From DASQPR01 sp963724705 (GTDB lineage: Bacteria > Actinomycetota > Actinomycetes > Mycobacteriales > Micromonosporaceae): a DNA stretch of 64,000 bases. The notes below the pieces were generated by a model, which had not been told where the DNA came from, did no database searches, and saw only the letters and a list, made by a program, of their open reading frames with translations. The stretch is from positions 669,883 to 733,882 of the forward strand of contig CAVRVS010000007.1 in assembly GCA_963724705.1 (NCBI GenBank). The letters are read 5' to 3'. The translations under genes and the position numbers were made by a program. Of the stretch, positions 1 to 8,871 are shown piece by piece (positions within the stretch are counted from its first letter, which is position 1; every line of letters starts with the position of its first letter).

Positions 1-479
1 TGTTGCACCGGCAACGTTCCGGTCACTTCATCCAGTTCTCGTCGATCGGTGGGCGGGTCGGCGGGTCGCCCGGCCTCGCCGCCTACCAAACCGCCAAATA
101 CGGCGTCGAGGGCTTCTCCGAAGTGCTGAATAACGAGGTGAAGCCGTTCGGCGTCAAGGTCACCATCATCGAGCCCGGCGGCTTCCGGACCGACTGGGGC
201 GGGTCGTCCATGCGGACCGCCCCGGTCGGCCCGGACTATGACCAGACGGTCGGTGAGATGAACCGATATCGGGAGTCGACCGTCGCGACATGGCGCGGTG
301 ATCCGGTGCGCGCGGCGAAGATCATCTTCGACATCGTGCGCCTCGACGAACCGCCATTGCGGCTCCTCCTCGGTGGCGCCGCAGTCGAGTCCGCGGCCGC
401 CTCGTCGGCCAACCGTGCCGCCGAGGCGGAGAGGTGGGCCGAGGTGAGCCGGTCGGCGGATTTCCCGGTCGGGGAGTAG
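1..479 (+). CDS. SDR family oxidoreductase, C-terminal part
   Basis: C-terminal part of a short-chain dehydrogenase/reductase; the gene is cut by the left edge, so the TTG at 3 is not its start. About 158 residues remain. The strand-5 serine (FSSIGG) is followed by the catalytic YQTAK (YxxxK) and the substrate-side IEPGGFRTDW, as in classical SDRs that use NAD(P)H. The Rossmann glycine motif would lie upstream, outside the window. The C-terminal tail is rich in Ala and Glu. The substrate cannot be told. Confidence 0.85.
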   Translation, partial: LHRQRSGHFIQFSSIGGRVGGSPGLAAYQTAKYGVEGFSEVLNNEVKPFGVKVTIIEPGGFRTDWGGSSMRTAPVGPDYDQTVGEMNRYRESTVATWRGDPVRAAKIIFDIVRLDEPPLRLLLGGAAVESAAASSANRAAEAERWAEVSRSADFPVGE

Positions 480-532
480 CGCCCCGGCCGCGACCAAACC
501 GGTCGTAGAACAGCGCCCGGCCCGCGAACAAA

Positions 533-856
533 CTAGGCCCGGATCGTCATCCTTGCGACGCGGTCGCCGTCCAGGTCGAACGCGAACGTGCTCGGACCGT
601 TGAAGCCGTCGCCGCCGACGTCCGCGATTATCTCGGTGTGAGTCTCACGCACGGTCACGTTGCGCACGGTGAGGCTCACGCGCTTGCCGATGAATTCCGC
701 GTCACTCCACGATCGGATGCGTTCGGTTCCGTCGAACTCACGCCCCCAGTCGTCGACAACGCCATCCGTCGTGAAGCCGGCCAGGAACGCGTCGATGTCG
801 CCCGCGTTCGCGGCGTCGATCAGCGTACGGACGCCTGGTTGCAGGTCTTCCGCCAT
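533..856 (-). CDS. SnoaL-like / nuclear transport factor 2 fold protein
   Basis: A protein of 107 residues with the pattern of SnoaL/NTF2-like small alpha+beta barrels: an N-terminal helix (residues about 5-22, ending in AGFTTDGVVDDWGREF), then a GTERIRSW segment and alternating strands. Members are hydrolase/isomerase-like enzymes or ligand-binding proteins, and no active-site assignment is possible here. The ATG at 856 was chosen because GGAGGAGC lies about 6 bases upstream; an upstream in-frame ATG at 889 would add 11 residues ahead of this ribosome site. It stands alone between convergent and same-strand neighbours. Confidence 0.6.
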   Translation of the reverse strand: MAEDLQPGVRTLIDAANAGDIDAFLAGFTTDGVVDDWGREFDGTERIRSWSDAEFIGKRVSLTVRNVTVRETHTEIIADVGGDGFNGPSTFAFDLDGDRVARMTIRA

Positions 857-921
857 GTTCGCTCCTCCGCCGGTCAACCCGATCACCATGCTCTAGCGAG
901 CGGCCTCTCCCGACGTACCCA

Positions 922-2076
922 TCAAGGGGTTTCGGCCAGCGCCGCGCCGAGCCGCCGCGCGGCCTCTTCGAGTTCGGTCGTCGCCAGCAGGGAGAACGAC
1001 AAGCGGATGTGGCCGTCGTCGGCCGCGTCGACGTGGAAGGTCGAGCCCGGCATGAAGGAGACGCCGTGCCGTTCGGCCGTCGCGAGCACCTCGGCCGCCG
1101 GTCGGTCATCTGGCAGCGGAAGCCAGATGAACCAGCCACCGGCCGGCGACGGTACGTCCAGCTGAACGGGTGACCGCCGCAGCGCGGCGACGAGCGCGTC
1201 CCGCCGGTCCGCATACTCACGCCGGATCATGGTCAGATGTTCGCGGTAGGCCCCCGAGGCGCCGAACGCGGCCATGGCCAGCGCGGACGTGTGGTTGACA
1301 CCGCCGCCGCTGTACACATAACCCAGCTGCGCGAGCCGGGCGATCAGATCGGGCGGACCCTGGATCCATCCGAGTCGCACGCCCGGCGCGACCGTCTTCG
1401 CGAACGATCCGATGCGAACGACGGCGTGCCCATCGCTCAGGCGCCACAACGATGGTGGTGCGGCGCCGTCGTAAACCATGTCGCGATACGTGTCATCCTC
1501 GACGATCGTCAGGTCCGCCCGCCGGGCGACGGCCACAAGCTCGCGGCGGCGATCGTCGGGCAGGCTCCGGCCGGTCGGATTGCCGAACGTCGGAACGATG
1601 TAGAGCAGCGGGACCCGCCGGCCCTGGCGTCGCAGGGCGGCGACCTGCTCGTCGAGCGCGCGCGGATCGAGTCCGCCGTCGTCGACCGGCGCCGCGATCA
1701 GCTCGACGCCCTGATCGCGCAAGATCCCAAACGCCAGGTGGTACGTCGGCGAGTCGACCAGCACCACATCGCCGGGCCGGGCCAGCGTGGCGCACACGAG
1801 GGTCAGCGCATGCGACGCGCCGGCGGTCACGAAGACCTCGTCCGGTTCACCGCCGCCGTCGGTCTCGGCGAGGTGTTCGGCGATCCACTCGCGCAGTGGT
1901 CCGGGGCCGGGTTCGTAGCCGTACGCCAATGCCTGCCAGCCGTACGTGTCGAGCGCATTGGCCGTGGCGGCGGCCCAGGCCTCGGTCGGCAATAGCGACG
2001 GATGTGGGTGACCCCAGCTGAGGTCGAGTAGGCCGGGTCGGTCGACGTACTGGAGAATCGGTCGGCCCGTACGCAT
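922..2076 (-). CDS. PLP-dependent aminotransferase, class I/II (MocR/LysN-like)
   Basis: 384-residue fold-type I aminotransferase. Seen: TAGASHALTLV (about 84-94, cofactor phosphate region), VPTFGNPTGRSLP (161-173), the PLP-stacking EDDTYRDM (193-200), and SFAKTVAPGVRLGW with the Schiff-base Lys227. The length and sequence style are those of the stand-alone 2-aminoadipate/LysN and MocR-C-terminal type. There is no N-terminal GntR helix-turn-helix, so it is an enzyme and not a MocR regulator. The ATG at 2076 gives a normal N-terminus. The amino donor and product are unknown. It is separated by about 45 bp from the nickel transporter read in the same direction. Confidence 0.88.
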   Translation of the reverse strand: MRTGRPILQYVDRPGLLDLSWGHPHPSLLPTEAWAAATANALDTYGWQALAYGYEPGPGPLREWIAEHLAETDGGGEPDEVFVTAGASHALTLVCATLARPGDVVLVDSPTYHLAFGILRDQGVELIAAPVDDGGLDPRALDEQVAALRRQGRRVPLLYIVPTFGNPTGRSLPDDRRRELVAVARRADLTIVEDDTYRDMVYDGAAPPSLWRLSDGHAVVRIGSFAKTVAPGVRLGWIQGPPDLIARLAQLGYVYSGGGVNHTSALAMAAFGASGAYREHLTMIRREYADRRDALVAALRRSPVQLDVPSPAGGWFIWLPLPDDRPAAEVLATAERHGVSFMPGSTFHVDAADDGHIRLSFSLLATTELEEAARRLGAALAETP

Positions 2077-2120
2077 GCGACGACCATAGCCGCTGCCGAA
2101 GGCTGGCGTTCGGCCCGTTA

Positions 2121-3341
2121 TCAGGGCACGTCCACCGACGCGGGCTCAACGTGGTGCACCTGGGATTCCATGACGCGCGGCGGCCGTGACTGGACGGGCA
2201 GAGCGGGCGGCGCGAGGTCGGCCGACCACCGCTGCTCGATGTTGCCCAAGCGCCAGATCGCGATCGCGGCGATCCACGAAACGAAGAACAACCCGACGAT
2301 GCCGTATCCGGCGTAGTCCAGCGGGATGTTGCCAATGGCCGCGATCGGTCCGGATGTGATGTTGGCCTGGTCGGCGAGCACGCCGACGAGCTCGATTGTT
2401 CCGATGATCAGGGCGACCGCCACCGAGATGGCGGTGATCGTGATGTTGTAGAAGACCTTGCGGACCGGCTTGGCGAACGCCCAGCCGTACGCCGCGTTCA
2501 TGAATACGCCATCAACCGTGTCCATCAGGCACATTGCCCCGGCGAACAGGATCGGCAGAATCAGGATCGAATACCACGGCAGGTTGAACGCCGCCGCGCC
2601 GCCGGCCAGGACGAGCAAGCCGACTTCGGTCGCGGTATCGAAGCCGAGACCGAAAAGGACACCAATCGGGTAGATGTGCCAGGGCTTGCGGACGGACTTC
2701 GTCAGACCGTTCAGGAAGCGGTTCATGAACCCACGCTTGTTGAGCTGCTCTTCGAGCGCCTTCTCGTCGTAGATGCCGCGTCGCATCTCCCGGAACACCT
2801 TGATGATGCCGAGCAGCACCACGAAGTTCAGGATGCCGAGGATCCACAGGAACACGCCCGACACCGAGGCACCGACGATGCCGGTGACCGAGTGCAAGCC
2901 GGAGTTGTCGTTCTCGACCTGACCGGCCAAAGCCTTCACGCCGATCGACAGCAGGAACGTCAGCAGGAACACGATCGTGGAGTGCCCGAGCGAGAACCAG
3001 AAGCCGAGTGAGAGTGGCTTGCGTGGGTTGGTCCGTCCGGTGTTGTCGGCCAGCAGCTTTCGAGTCGCATTGTCGATGGCGGCGATGTGGTCGGCGTCGA
3101 AGGCGTGCCGCAGACCGAATGTGTAGGCGAGCACGCCCACGCCGACCGTGAAGACCGGATGGTCGCCACCGAGGTGGAGATGCTTCGGCACGACGACGCC
3201 GAACAGCACGCCGAATCCAATGACGTGCAGCAACACGATGAAGCCGAACATGCCACCGAGCGAGCGCCGGTCGCGCGCGGTCAGGCTCTGCCGGAACTGG
3301 GTGAACCGGGATCCATCAAGCGCAGTGGTCGTGTCGGTCAC
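2121..3341 (-). CDS. Nickel/cobalt transporter of the NiCoT (HoxN/NixA) family
   Basis: 406-residue inner membrane permease importing Ni2+ and/or Co2+. The family signature RHAFDADHIAAIDN is at residues 78-91 (the HX4DH metal-recognition helix) and a second family motif, FSLGHSTIVF, follows. About eight hydrophobic segments are visible; the C-terminal 40 residues are hydrophilic. Ni versus Co preference cannot be read off. A Nur-like inverted repeat lies 67 bp upstream (3408-3422), suggesting repression by the nickel-responsive Fur homologue Nur. This fits the known use of Ni in actinobacterial superoxide dismutase, urease and hydrogenase, none of which is encoded in the window. Confidence 0.92.
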   Translation of the reverse strand: MTDTTTALDGSRFTQFRQSLTARDRRSLGGMFGFIVLLHVIGFGVLFGVVVPKHLHLGGDHPVFTVGVGVLAYTFGLRHAFDADHIAAIDNATRKLLADNTGRTNPRKPLSLGFWFSLGHSTIVFLLTFLLSIGVKALAGQVENDNSGLHSVTGIVGASVSGVFLWILGILNFVVLLGIIKVFREMRRGIYDEKALEEQLNKRGFMNRFLNGLTKSVRKPWHIYPIGVLFGLGFDTATEVGLLVLAGGAAAFNLPWYSILILPILFAGAMCLMDTVDGVFMNAAYGWAFAKPVRKVFYNITITAISVAVALIIGTIELVGVLADQANITSGPIAAIGNIPLDYAGYGIVGLFFVSWIAAIAIWRLGNIEQRWSADLAPPALPVQSRPPRVMESQVHHVEPASVDVP

Positions 3342-3407
3342 GTCGGTCCTCTTCCTGGTGACAAAGAGTTCGCAGCCAACCGCAAATTACCCTGACCGGT
3401 GCCTTAT

Positions 3408-3422
3408 CGCAACTAGGTTGCA
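3408..3422. promoter_or_regulatory. Nur-like box upstream of the nickel permease
   Basis: CGCAA-CTAGG-TTGCA, one mismatch from the TGCAA-N5-TTGCA arrangement described for actinobacterial Nur boxes. It lies 67 bp before the NiCoT start codon, in the short intergenic region shared with the divergent PadR gene. The inverted repeat is seen; Nur binding is inferred. Confidence 0.45.
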
Positions 3423-3536
3423 ACAGCGACTAAGTAGTTAGAGGTCGGGGCCGACGTGAGGGCCCTCGCACGCACCATGCCGAATCGTGCGGGCATGTAC
3501 TACCGCAGTGTATACGTCGGGTGTATGGTCTCCGGC

Positions 3537-4067
3537 ATGAGCGTTCCCCTCGCATTTCTTGGGCTGCTCGAGCGTCAGCCGAGTCACGGATATGACCTCA
3601 AGCGCGACTACGACATGTTCTTCGGGCGCGGGCGTCCGCTGCCGTTCGGCCAGGTCTACGCGACGCTGAGCCGGCTCGCACGGGACGGCAAGGTGGTGGC
3701 GGCCGAGGCGGAGCCCGGTGCCGGCCCTGACCGAAAGCGGTACGTGATAACCGAAGCCGGCGTCGACGAGTTTGAAACCTGGCTGGCCGAGCCGGTCGAG
3801 GCGCAGCCTCACCTTCAGACAGTGCTGTTCGTCAAGGTCGTGCTTGCGCTGATGTTGGGACGCTCGGCCGAGGCGTACCTCGACATCCAGCGCGCTGCCC
3901 ACCTGCAGCGCATGCGTCAGTTGACCGAGATTAAGCGGAGCGGCGACACCGTCGACGCGTTGTTGGCCGACCACGGCCTGTTCCATCTGGAGGCGGACTT
4001 GCGCTGGATCGACCTGACCGCGGCTCGGCTCGGCCCGCTCGCCGAGGCGGTGCGCCATGACCACTGA
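3537..4067 (+). CDS. PadR family transcriptional regulator
   Basis: 176-residue PadR-type regulator: N-terminal winged helix (SVPLAFLGLLERQPSHGYDL, then PFGQVYATLSRLARDG and the wing KRYVITEAG) and a C-terminal Vir-like helical domain of about 90 residues for dimerisation. The ATG at 3537 is chosen because homologues start just before LAFLGLL; the open frame continues to 3456. Its last 11 bases overlap the start of the ABC ATPase gene, so it is the first gene of a PadR/ATPase/permease operon and probably a repressor that responds to the exported compound. A GTATAC palindrome at 3510-3515 lies in the likely promoter. Confidence 0.9.
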   Translation: MSVPLAFLGLLERQPSHGYDLKRDYDMFFGRGRPLPFGQVYATLSRLARDGKVVAAEAEPGAGPDRKRYVITEAGVDEFETWLAEPVEAQPHLQTVLFVKVVLALMLGRSAEAYLDIQRAAHLQRMRQLTEIKRSGDTVDALLADHGLFHLEADLRWIDLTAARLGPLAEAVRHDH

Positions 4068-4767
4068 TATCGAACGCCGCCCGTCGGGGCGTGTGATCGA
4101 GGCTAGGGACGTTCGACTGTCCTTTGGCGAGACCCCCGCGCTCCGCGGTGCCACTGTCTCCGTCGCCGCCGGCGAGATGCTCGCCATCATGGGGCCGAGC
4201 GGCTCGGGCAAGTCGACGTTGCTGCACTGCCTGGCCGGCATTCTGGTGCCGGACGGCGGCGAGGTCCACTTCGCCGGGCGGCGGATTGACACCATGTCCG
4301 AGGGTGACCGCAGTGCCCTGCGGCGAGACCGCTTCGGATTCGTGTTCCAGTTCGGTCAGCTCGTGCCCGAACTGACCGCGGCCGAGAATGTTGCTCTGCC
4401 GCTGATGCTGGCCGGAACCCGGCGCGCCGCGGCCCTCGCGGCCGCTGCGACCTGGTTCGAGCGGCTCGACCTCCATGGACTGGCCGGTCGGCGTTCGGGC
4501 GAGCTGTCCGGCGGCCAAGCGCAGCGGGTTGCGCTCGCGCGGGCACTCGTCACCGAGCCCGAGGTGCTGTTTGCGGACGAGCCGACCGGCGCGCTCGACT
4601 CGCTGGCGGGCGAACACGTCATGAACCTCCTGACCGCCGCCGCGCGTGAACAGGGCACGAGCGTCGTGCTGGTCACCCACGAAGCCCGCGTGGCTGCGTA
4701 CGCCGACCGGGAAGTCATGGTCCGCGACGGCAAGGTCAATGCGTTGATGCCCCAGGCCATGGCATGA
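4057..4767 (+). CDS. ABC transporter ATP-binding protein, MacB/LolD type
   Basis: 236-residue ATPase. Walker A GPSGSGKST (46-54), Q-loop region FGFVFQFGQLVPELTAAENV with Q near 98, signature LSGGQ (150-154), Walker B VLFADEP (170-175) and switch His in VTHEA near 205. The sequence is of the lipoprotein-release/MacB class that works with FtsX-like permeases. It overlaps padR by 11 bp upstream and shares ATGA with the permease gene downstream, so the three genes are translationally coupled. Probable role: energising extrusion of, or resistance to, a membrane-active compound. Confidence 0.93.
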   Translation: MTTDIERRPSGRVIEARDVRLSFGETPALRGATVSVAAGEMLAIMGPSGSGKSTLLHCLAGILVPDGGEVHFAGRRIDTMSEGDRSALRRDRFGFVFQFGQLVPELTAAENVALPLMLAGTRRAAALAAAATWFERLDLHGLAGRRSGELSGGQAQRVALARALVTEPEVLFADEPTGALDSLAGEHVMNLLTAAAREQGTSVVLVTHEARVAAYADREVMVRDGKVNALMPQAMA

Positions 4768-7019
4768 TCAAACTTGGTCTTCGACTGACGTTCAACGGTG
4801 GCCGAGAGGCTCTCAGCCGTCTGATCATCATCGCGCTCGCGGTGATGGTCGGCGTCGGCATGTTGCTGGCCACGGTGGCCGGCATCAACGCGGTCAACGC
4901 GCAAAACGCCCGCTACGCATGGCTGGCGACCGGCTCCGTCTCAAGCGGATCGCAGGCGTCCGCCGATCCGTTGTGGGGGATGCTCAGCTCGGACTACTTC
5001 GACGGACAGATCATCACGCGCGCCGATCTCGCGCCGACCGGGCCGACGTCGCCCGTGCCGCCGGGCATCGGCCACCTGCCCGGTCCGGGCCAGTTCTACG
5101 CGTCACCAGCGATGTCTCGGCTGCTCGCCGCGACTCCGGCCGCCGAGCTCGGCGCGCGCTACCCGGGACGACAGATCGGCACGATCGGATCCGCGGCCTT
5201 GCCGGCGCCGGACTCACTGATCATCATCGTCGGTCACGACCCGAGCCAGCTCTCGCACGTGCCCGGAGCGGTGGCGGTGCGCAGCATCAACACGAAACCG
5301 CCCAACGATTGTGGCGACTGCGCGATCGGTGTGGGTATCAACGCCAACGGCGTCGACCTCATTCTCGGTGTCGTGGCCCTCGCGCTCCTATTTCCACTGC
5401 TCATCTTCGTGACGTCCGCGACCCGGCTGTCGGCCGCGCGTCGGGAGCAACGGTTTGCCGCCATGCGATTGATCGGCGCGACACCGCGGCAGATCGCCGT
5501 GATCGCCGCGGTCGAAGCCGGCGTCGCTGCCGTGTGCGGCATGGGTGCCGGCTTCGGTCTCTTCTATGCACTACGGACGGAGATCGCGAAGATCTCGTTC
5601 ACCGGTGCGCCGTTCTTCCCCAGCGACCTGTCGCTCAATCTGGCCGACGCGCTGCTGATCGCCGTCGGTGTGCCGGTCGCGGCGATGCTGGCGGCACGCC
5701 TTGCGCTGCGGCGGGTGCAGATCTCGCCGCTCGGCGTCAGTCGCCGGGTCACGCCGAAAGCGCCGCGGGCTTATCGGCTGATTCCTCTTGCGCTGGGCGT
5801 CGTCGAACTCTGGTACTTCGCACCGCGCTTGCTTCGCGTTGGCGTCCACCCGCGGACCGGGGCCGAGCAGGTGGCGGTCTATCTGCCGGGGTTTTTGGTG
5901 GTCATGGCCGGTCTCGTCATCGCCGGACCGTGGTTGACGATGGTCGGCTCCAAAGTGATTCTCCGGTGGACCCGGAGACCCGCCATGCTGATCGCCGGGC
6001 GGCGCCTGGCCGACAATCCGCAGGCCGGCTTCCGGGCGATCAGTGGCCTTGTGCTCGCGCTGTTCGTGACGAGCGTCGCCGTCGGGGTCATCACGACATT
6101 CGTCGCGAACCGTGGTGCGCCGACGGGTGGGTCGACCGCTTCCAGCACGTTGGTCAAGGACTTCCACAACGACCGTACGGCGTCGGGTCGGATCGGAACG
6201 ACAACGAAGCCGTCGATTCCAACCAGCGTCATGACGGATCTGAACGCGGTCCGGGGCGTCGACGCCGTCGCCGTCGTACACACCGATCCCGACGTGCTGC
6301 AGCAGGACCGGTTCTTCCCGACGAGTCTGGTGTCATGTGCGCAGTGGGCCGGCATCTCCGGCCTAGGCCACTGCACGCCCGGGGCTGATGTCGCGACCGT
6401 CGAGGGCGGAATCGACAGCGGATTCATTCCGGCCCAGACAGTGTGGCCGGCTGCAAACATCCCCATCGACCGGCTGGATTCTCTTCCGGTCCAAGCCATC
6501 GTCGTCGCCACCAACGGTTCGACCGCGGCGATCGAACAGGCACGGACGATCCTCGAGGCAGCCGATCCCTATCAGTGGCCGCCGAACACGATCAACGAGT
6601 TCAACGCGGACAACACGAAGCTGATCACGGAATATCAGCAGTTGGCGAACGTGGTCATCCTGACCAGTCTGCCCATCGCCGGCTGTAGCCTGGCGGCGAG
6701 CATCGCCGCTGGACTGAGCGAACGCCGCCGGCCCTTCAGCCTGCTACGGCTGACCGGTGTCCCGATCGCCGTGCTGCGCCGTGTGGTCGCGTTGGAGAGC
6801 GCGGTGCCGCTGTTGATCGCGGCGCTCGTGTCGATCGCGATGGGATTCCTGGCCGCGCAATTGTTCCTCAGGTCGCAGCTTGGTTACACGCTGCGGCCGC
6901 CGGGGCTCGGATACTACGTGATCGTCCTCGCTGGACTCGCCGCATCGTTGGGCATCATCGCTTCGACGCTTCCCTTGCTGAAACGGATGACCGGCCCCGA
7001 GGTCGTCCGCAACGAGTGA
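4764..7019 (+). CDS. FtsX-like ABC permease
   Basis: 751-residue membrane protein, the partner of the preceding ATPase. The first hydrophobic helix is at about 20-40 and a large extracytoplasmic region follows (residues about 45-190, rich in Gly/Pro with a CGDC pair near 183-186). A first FtsX core covers about 190-315 (RREQRFAAMRLIGATPRQI coupling motif). More helices follow near 340-450, then a second extracytoplasmic domain, and a C-terminal FtsX core near 630-745 with ERRRPFSLLRLTGVP. Two FtsX cores in one chain match the single-polypeptide permeases paired with PadR regulators in actinomycetes. The start overlaps the ATPase stop by 4 bp. Confidence 0.9.
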   Translation: MIKLGLRLTFNGGREALSRLIIIALAVMVGVGMLLATVAGINAVNAQNARYAWLATGSVSSGSQASADPLWGMLSSDYFDGQIITRADLAPTGPTSPVPPGIGHLPGPGQFYASPAMSRLLAATPAAELGARYPGRQIGTIGSAALPAPDSLIIIVGHDPSQLSHVPGAVAVRSINTKPPNDCGDCAIGVGINANGVDLILGVVALALLFPLLIFVTSATRLSAARREQRFAAMRLIGATPRQIAVIAAVEAGVAAVCGMGAGFGLFYALRTEIAKISFTGAPFFPSDLSLNLADALLIAVGVPVAAMLAARLALRRVQISPLGVSRRVTPKAPRAYRLIPLALGVVELWYFAPRLLRVGVHPRTGAEQVAVYLPGFLVVMAGLVIAGPWLTMVGSKVILRWTRRPAMLIAGRRLADNPQAGFRAISGLVLALFVTSVAVGVITTFVANRGAPTGGSTASSTLVKDFHNDRTASGRIGTTTKPSIPTSVMTDLNAVRGVDAVAVVHTDPDVLQQDRFFPTSLVSCAQWAGISGLGHCTPGADVATVEGGIDSGFIPAQTVWPAANIPIDRLDSLPVQAIVVATNGSTAAIEQARTILEAADPYQWPPNTINEFNADNTKLITEYQQLANVVILTSLPIAGCSLAASIAAGLSERRRPFSLLRLTGVPIAVLRRVVALESAVPLLIAALVSIAMGFLAAQLFLRSQLGYTLRPPGLGYYVIVLAGLAASLGIIASTLPLLKRMTGPEVVRNE

Positions 7020-7085
7020 CGTGTGTTCCGTGGGCCGTCGGCATGCCGTACCGACGAATGGTTTTGATCGTGACCCAAAGTTGGC

Positions 7086-7117
7086 GACCGGGGCGGCCGA
7101 GCGCGGCCACCCCGGTC
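7086..7117. terminator. Hairpin between convergent genes
   Basis: Arms GACCGGGG-C-GGCC and GGCC-A-CCCCGGTC around a 6-base loop, with one internal mismatch. It sits between the permease stop (7019) and the phosphoesterase stop (7125), so it can serve both strands. No long T-run follows. Confidence 0.6.
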
Positions 7118-7124
7118 GGTGGCG

Positions 7125-8660
7125 CTACCTGGACTCGTCCTGCAGATGCGCTCGGCCAAACGCGGCCATGCCGGCGCCCGGCGACCGCGGCACCAACGGC
7201 GTGGCCGCGTGTGGAAGCGGCTTGCCCCGGTGCGTCGGCTGCGGCGATACGGATTGCACGCTGTTGGCGTTGCAGACCGCCGCCGCGTCGTTTGCCGGAC
7301 CGGACACCTGGCTGCTGGTCGGGATCGTGCCGTGGTTCACGGCGGGACGGGGCGTGCGCTCGAGCACCTGACCGAGGTTCTCCGCGTTGGCGTCGCGCGC
7401 GGTGAGCGGCGTGAGGCCAAACGTCGTCTCGATCAGCTTGAGCGTCGACGCGTGTTCGAACGGCCCGTGGTGGACCACCCGTGCGGGCGCCAGATTGGAC
7501 ACGACGATGGTCGGCACCCGGAAGCCCAGTTGGCGGTAGTCCGGGATCAGCTGACCATCGGTCGGCGTCGTGTCATCACCGGTGTGGTCGACCGTCGACG
7601 GATCGGTGTTGTCGATGACGCGCGGTGGCGGAACGTGGTCGTAGAAGCCACCCCACTCGTCGTAGGTCACGATGAACACGGTGTTGTCGAGATACCCGTT
7701 GTCGGCGAGGGCGTGGTACGCATCGGCGATGAACCGCTGGCCGAGACGGACGTCGGCCAACGGGTGATCGTCCGCCGAGGTTCCGTTGCCTTCGGTGTCG
7801 AACGCCGGATCGATGAAGCTCACGTTGGGCAGCAGGCCCTGGGCGCACGTGTCGACGAACGACAGCGTGTTGAGCGGAATGCCGACCGCATCGGTGTCGC
7901 CGGCCTCGAAGGGGTGCCAGAACGGCAGGTACTTAGTGCCCCAGAGTGCGAGGAAGGGCAGGTCGCGGAAGAAGTAACCGCCGGTCGGGATGCCCTGGTC
8001 GTTCGGGATCGGGGAGAGCTGGTCCCAGATCGTCGCGAGGGCCGAGATCGTGCCGGAGTTGTGGTCCCGGTCCGTACGGCCGGCGTGCTGGTAAAAGCGG
8101 TTCGGGAAGGTTTCTCCCGCGAACGAGCAGAAGTAGCGGTCGAGAACCGTGTAGTTCTCGGCCAGCGCGCCGGTGACCGGCAGGTCGGGCGTGATCTTGT
8201 GGCGACCGTCGTGGTGGCGGTTGGTGTAGTAGCCGATCGGGAACGTGTTGGCCGCGGCCAGCGTGACGCCGGGGTTATTCGCGGGCGCGGTCGGCCGTTG
8301 CAGGAAGCCGTCCATCTTGCCGTCGTTGTGCTGGACGAGGAAGCCTTCCCAACTGTGGTCGGGGTCGCTGTAGCCGCAGCCCTGGAAGTCGGGGGCGAGC
8401 GGATAGTTCGGGTAGGTGTTGCCGTCGGGCGACCGGAACGTCAGGTCGGTCCGGCCGTCGGCCCCCGGCAGCCAGCCGAGGAAGTGATCGAACGACCGAT
8501 TCTCCATCATCAGGACCACGACGTGCTCGATGCCGTTCGAGCCGTGCGGTAGTAGGGCTGGGCTGGCGTTCGCCGCTGCCTGGGTCAGCAGCTCAGTGCC
8601 AGTGACTGCGACACCGGCGGAGGCGCCCATGAGCCGCAGAAGCATTCGACGTGTGAGCAT
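7125..8660 (-). CDS. Tat-exported phospholipase C-type phosphoesterase
   Basis: 511 residues from the ATG at 8660. The N-terminus TRRMLLRLMGASAGVAVTG is a twin-arginine signal with a hydrophobic core. The mature protein opens with IEHVVVLMMENRSFDHFLG, the metal-binding start of the bacterial phospholipase C/acid phosphatase (AcpA) family, whose Glu-Asn and Asp lie in this stretch. Later metal-site motifs are VTYDEWGGFYDHVPPP and FRVPTIVVSN. Likely a secreted phosphodiesterase or phosphatase that releases phosphate or headgroups from phospholipids. An upstream in-frame ATG at 8735 would put 25 polar residues before the Tat motif and is less likely. Read divergently from the sigma factor gene. 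Confidence 0.88.
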   Translation of the reverse strand: MLTRRMLLRLMGASAGVAVTGTELLTQAAANASPALLPHGSNGIEHVVVLMMENRSFDHFLGWLPGADGRTDLTFRSPDGNTYPNYPLAPDFQGCGYSDPDHSWEGFLVQHNDGKMDGFLQRPTAPANNPGVTLAAANTFPIGYYTNRHHDGRHKITPDLPVTGALAENYTVLDRYFCSFAGETFPNRFYQHAGRTDRDHNSGTISALATIWDQLSPIPNDQGIPTGGYFFRDLPFLALWGTKYLPFWHPFEAGDTDAVGIPLNTLSFVDTCAQGLLPNVSFIDPAFDTEGNGTSADDHPLADVRLGQRFIADAYHALADNGYLDNTVFIVTYDEWGGFYDHVPPPRVIDNTDPSTVDHTGDDTTPTDGQLIPDYRQLGFRVPTIVVSNLAPARVVHHGPFEHASTLKLIETTFGLTPLTARDANAENLGQVLERTPRPAVNHGTIPTSSQVSGPANDAAAVCNANSVQSVSPQPTHRGKPLPHAATPLVPRSPGAGMAAFGRAHLQDESR

Positions 8661-8871
8661 GAACGCGAGTATTTGCCACGACAATGAACGCTGCCCCCGC
8701 TCTGCGTGGCGCCTTGCCGACATCGATGTGACCACAAAGGACTTGTCCGGGGAACGAGACGTTACGTACCCGGCCCGACCTGGTCACGTTGTCGGCGTAG
8801 ATCGGTCGCGGTCCGATGCAACGGATGGCGACCCATCGGCGTACCTGAGAGTGACACGGAAGGAGGCGCCG

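Noticed and set aside
3444..3467. Palindromes GTCGG-GG-CCGAC and GAGGGCCCTC upstream of padR
   Set aside because: Short GC palindromes are frequent by chance in this composition and do not resemble PadR operators; not listed as features.
7119..8552. 477-codon open frame on the plus strand opposite the phosphoesterase
   Set aside because: It is a high-GC mirror frame with Arg/Val-rich text and no family motifs; the minus-strand gene has clear catalytic motifs.
8751..8794. GGAAC and CGTTGTC near the sigma gene as an ECF-type autoregulated promoter
   Set aside because: The spacing (about 32 bases) is twice that of ECF promoters, so the match is not convincing.
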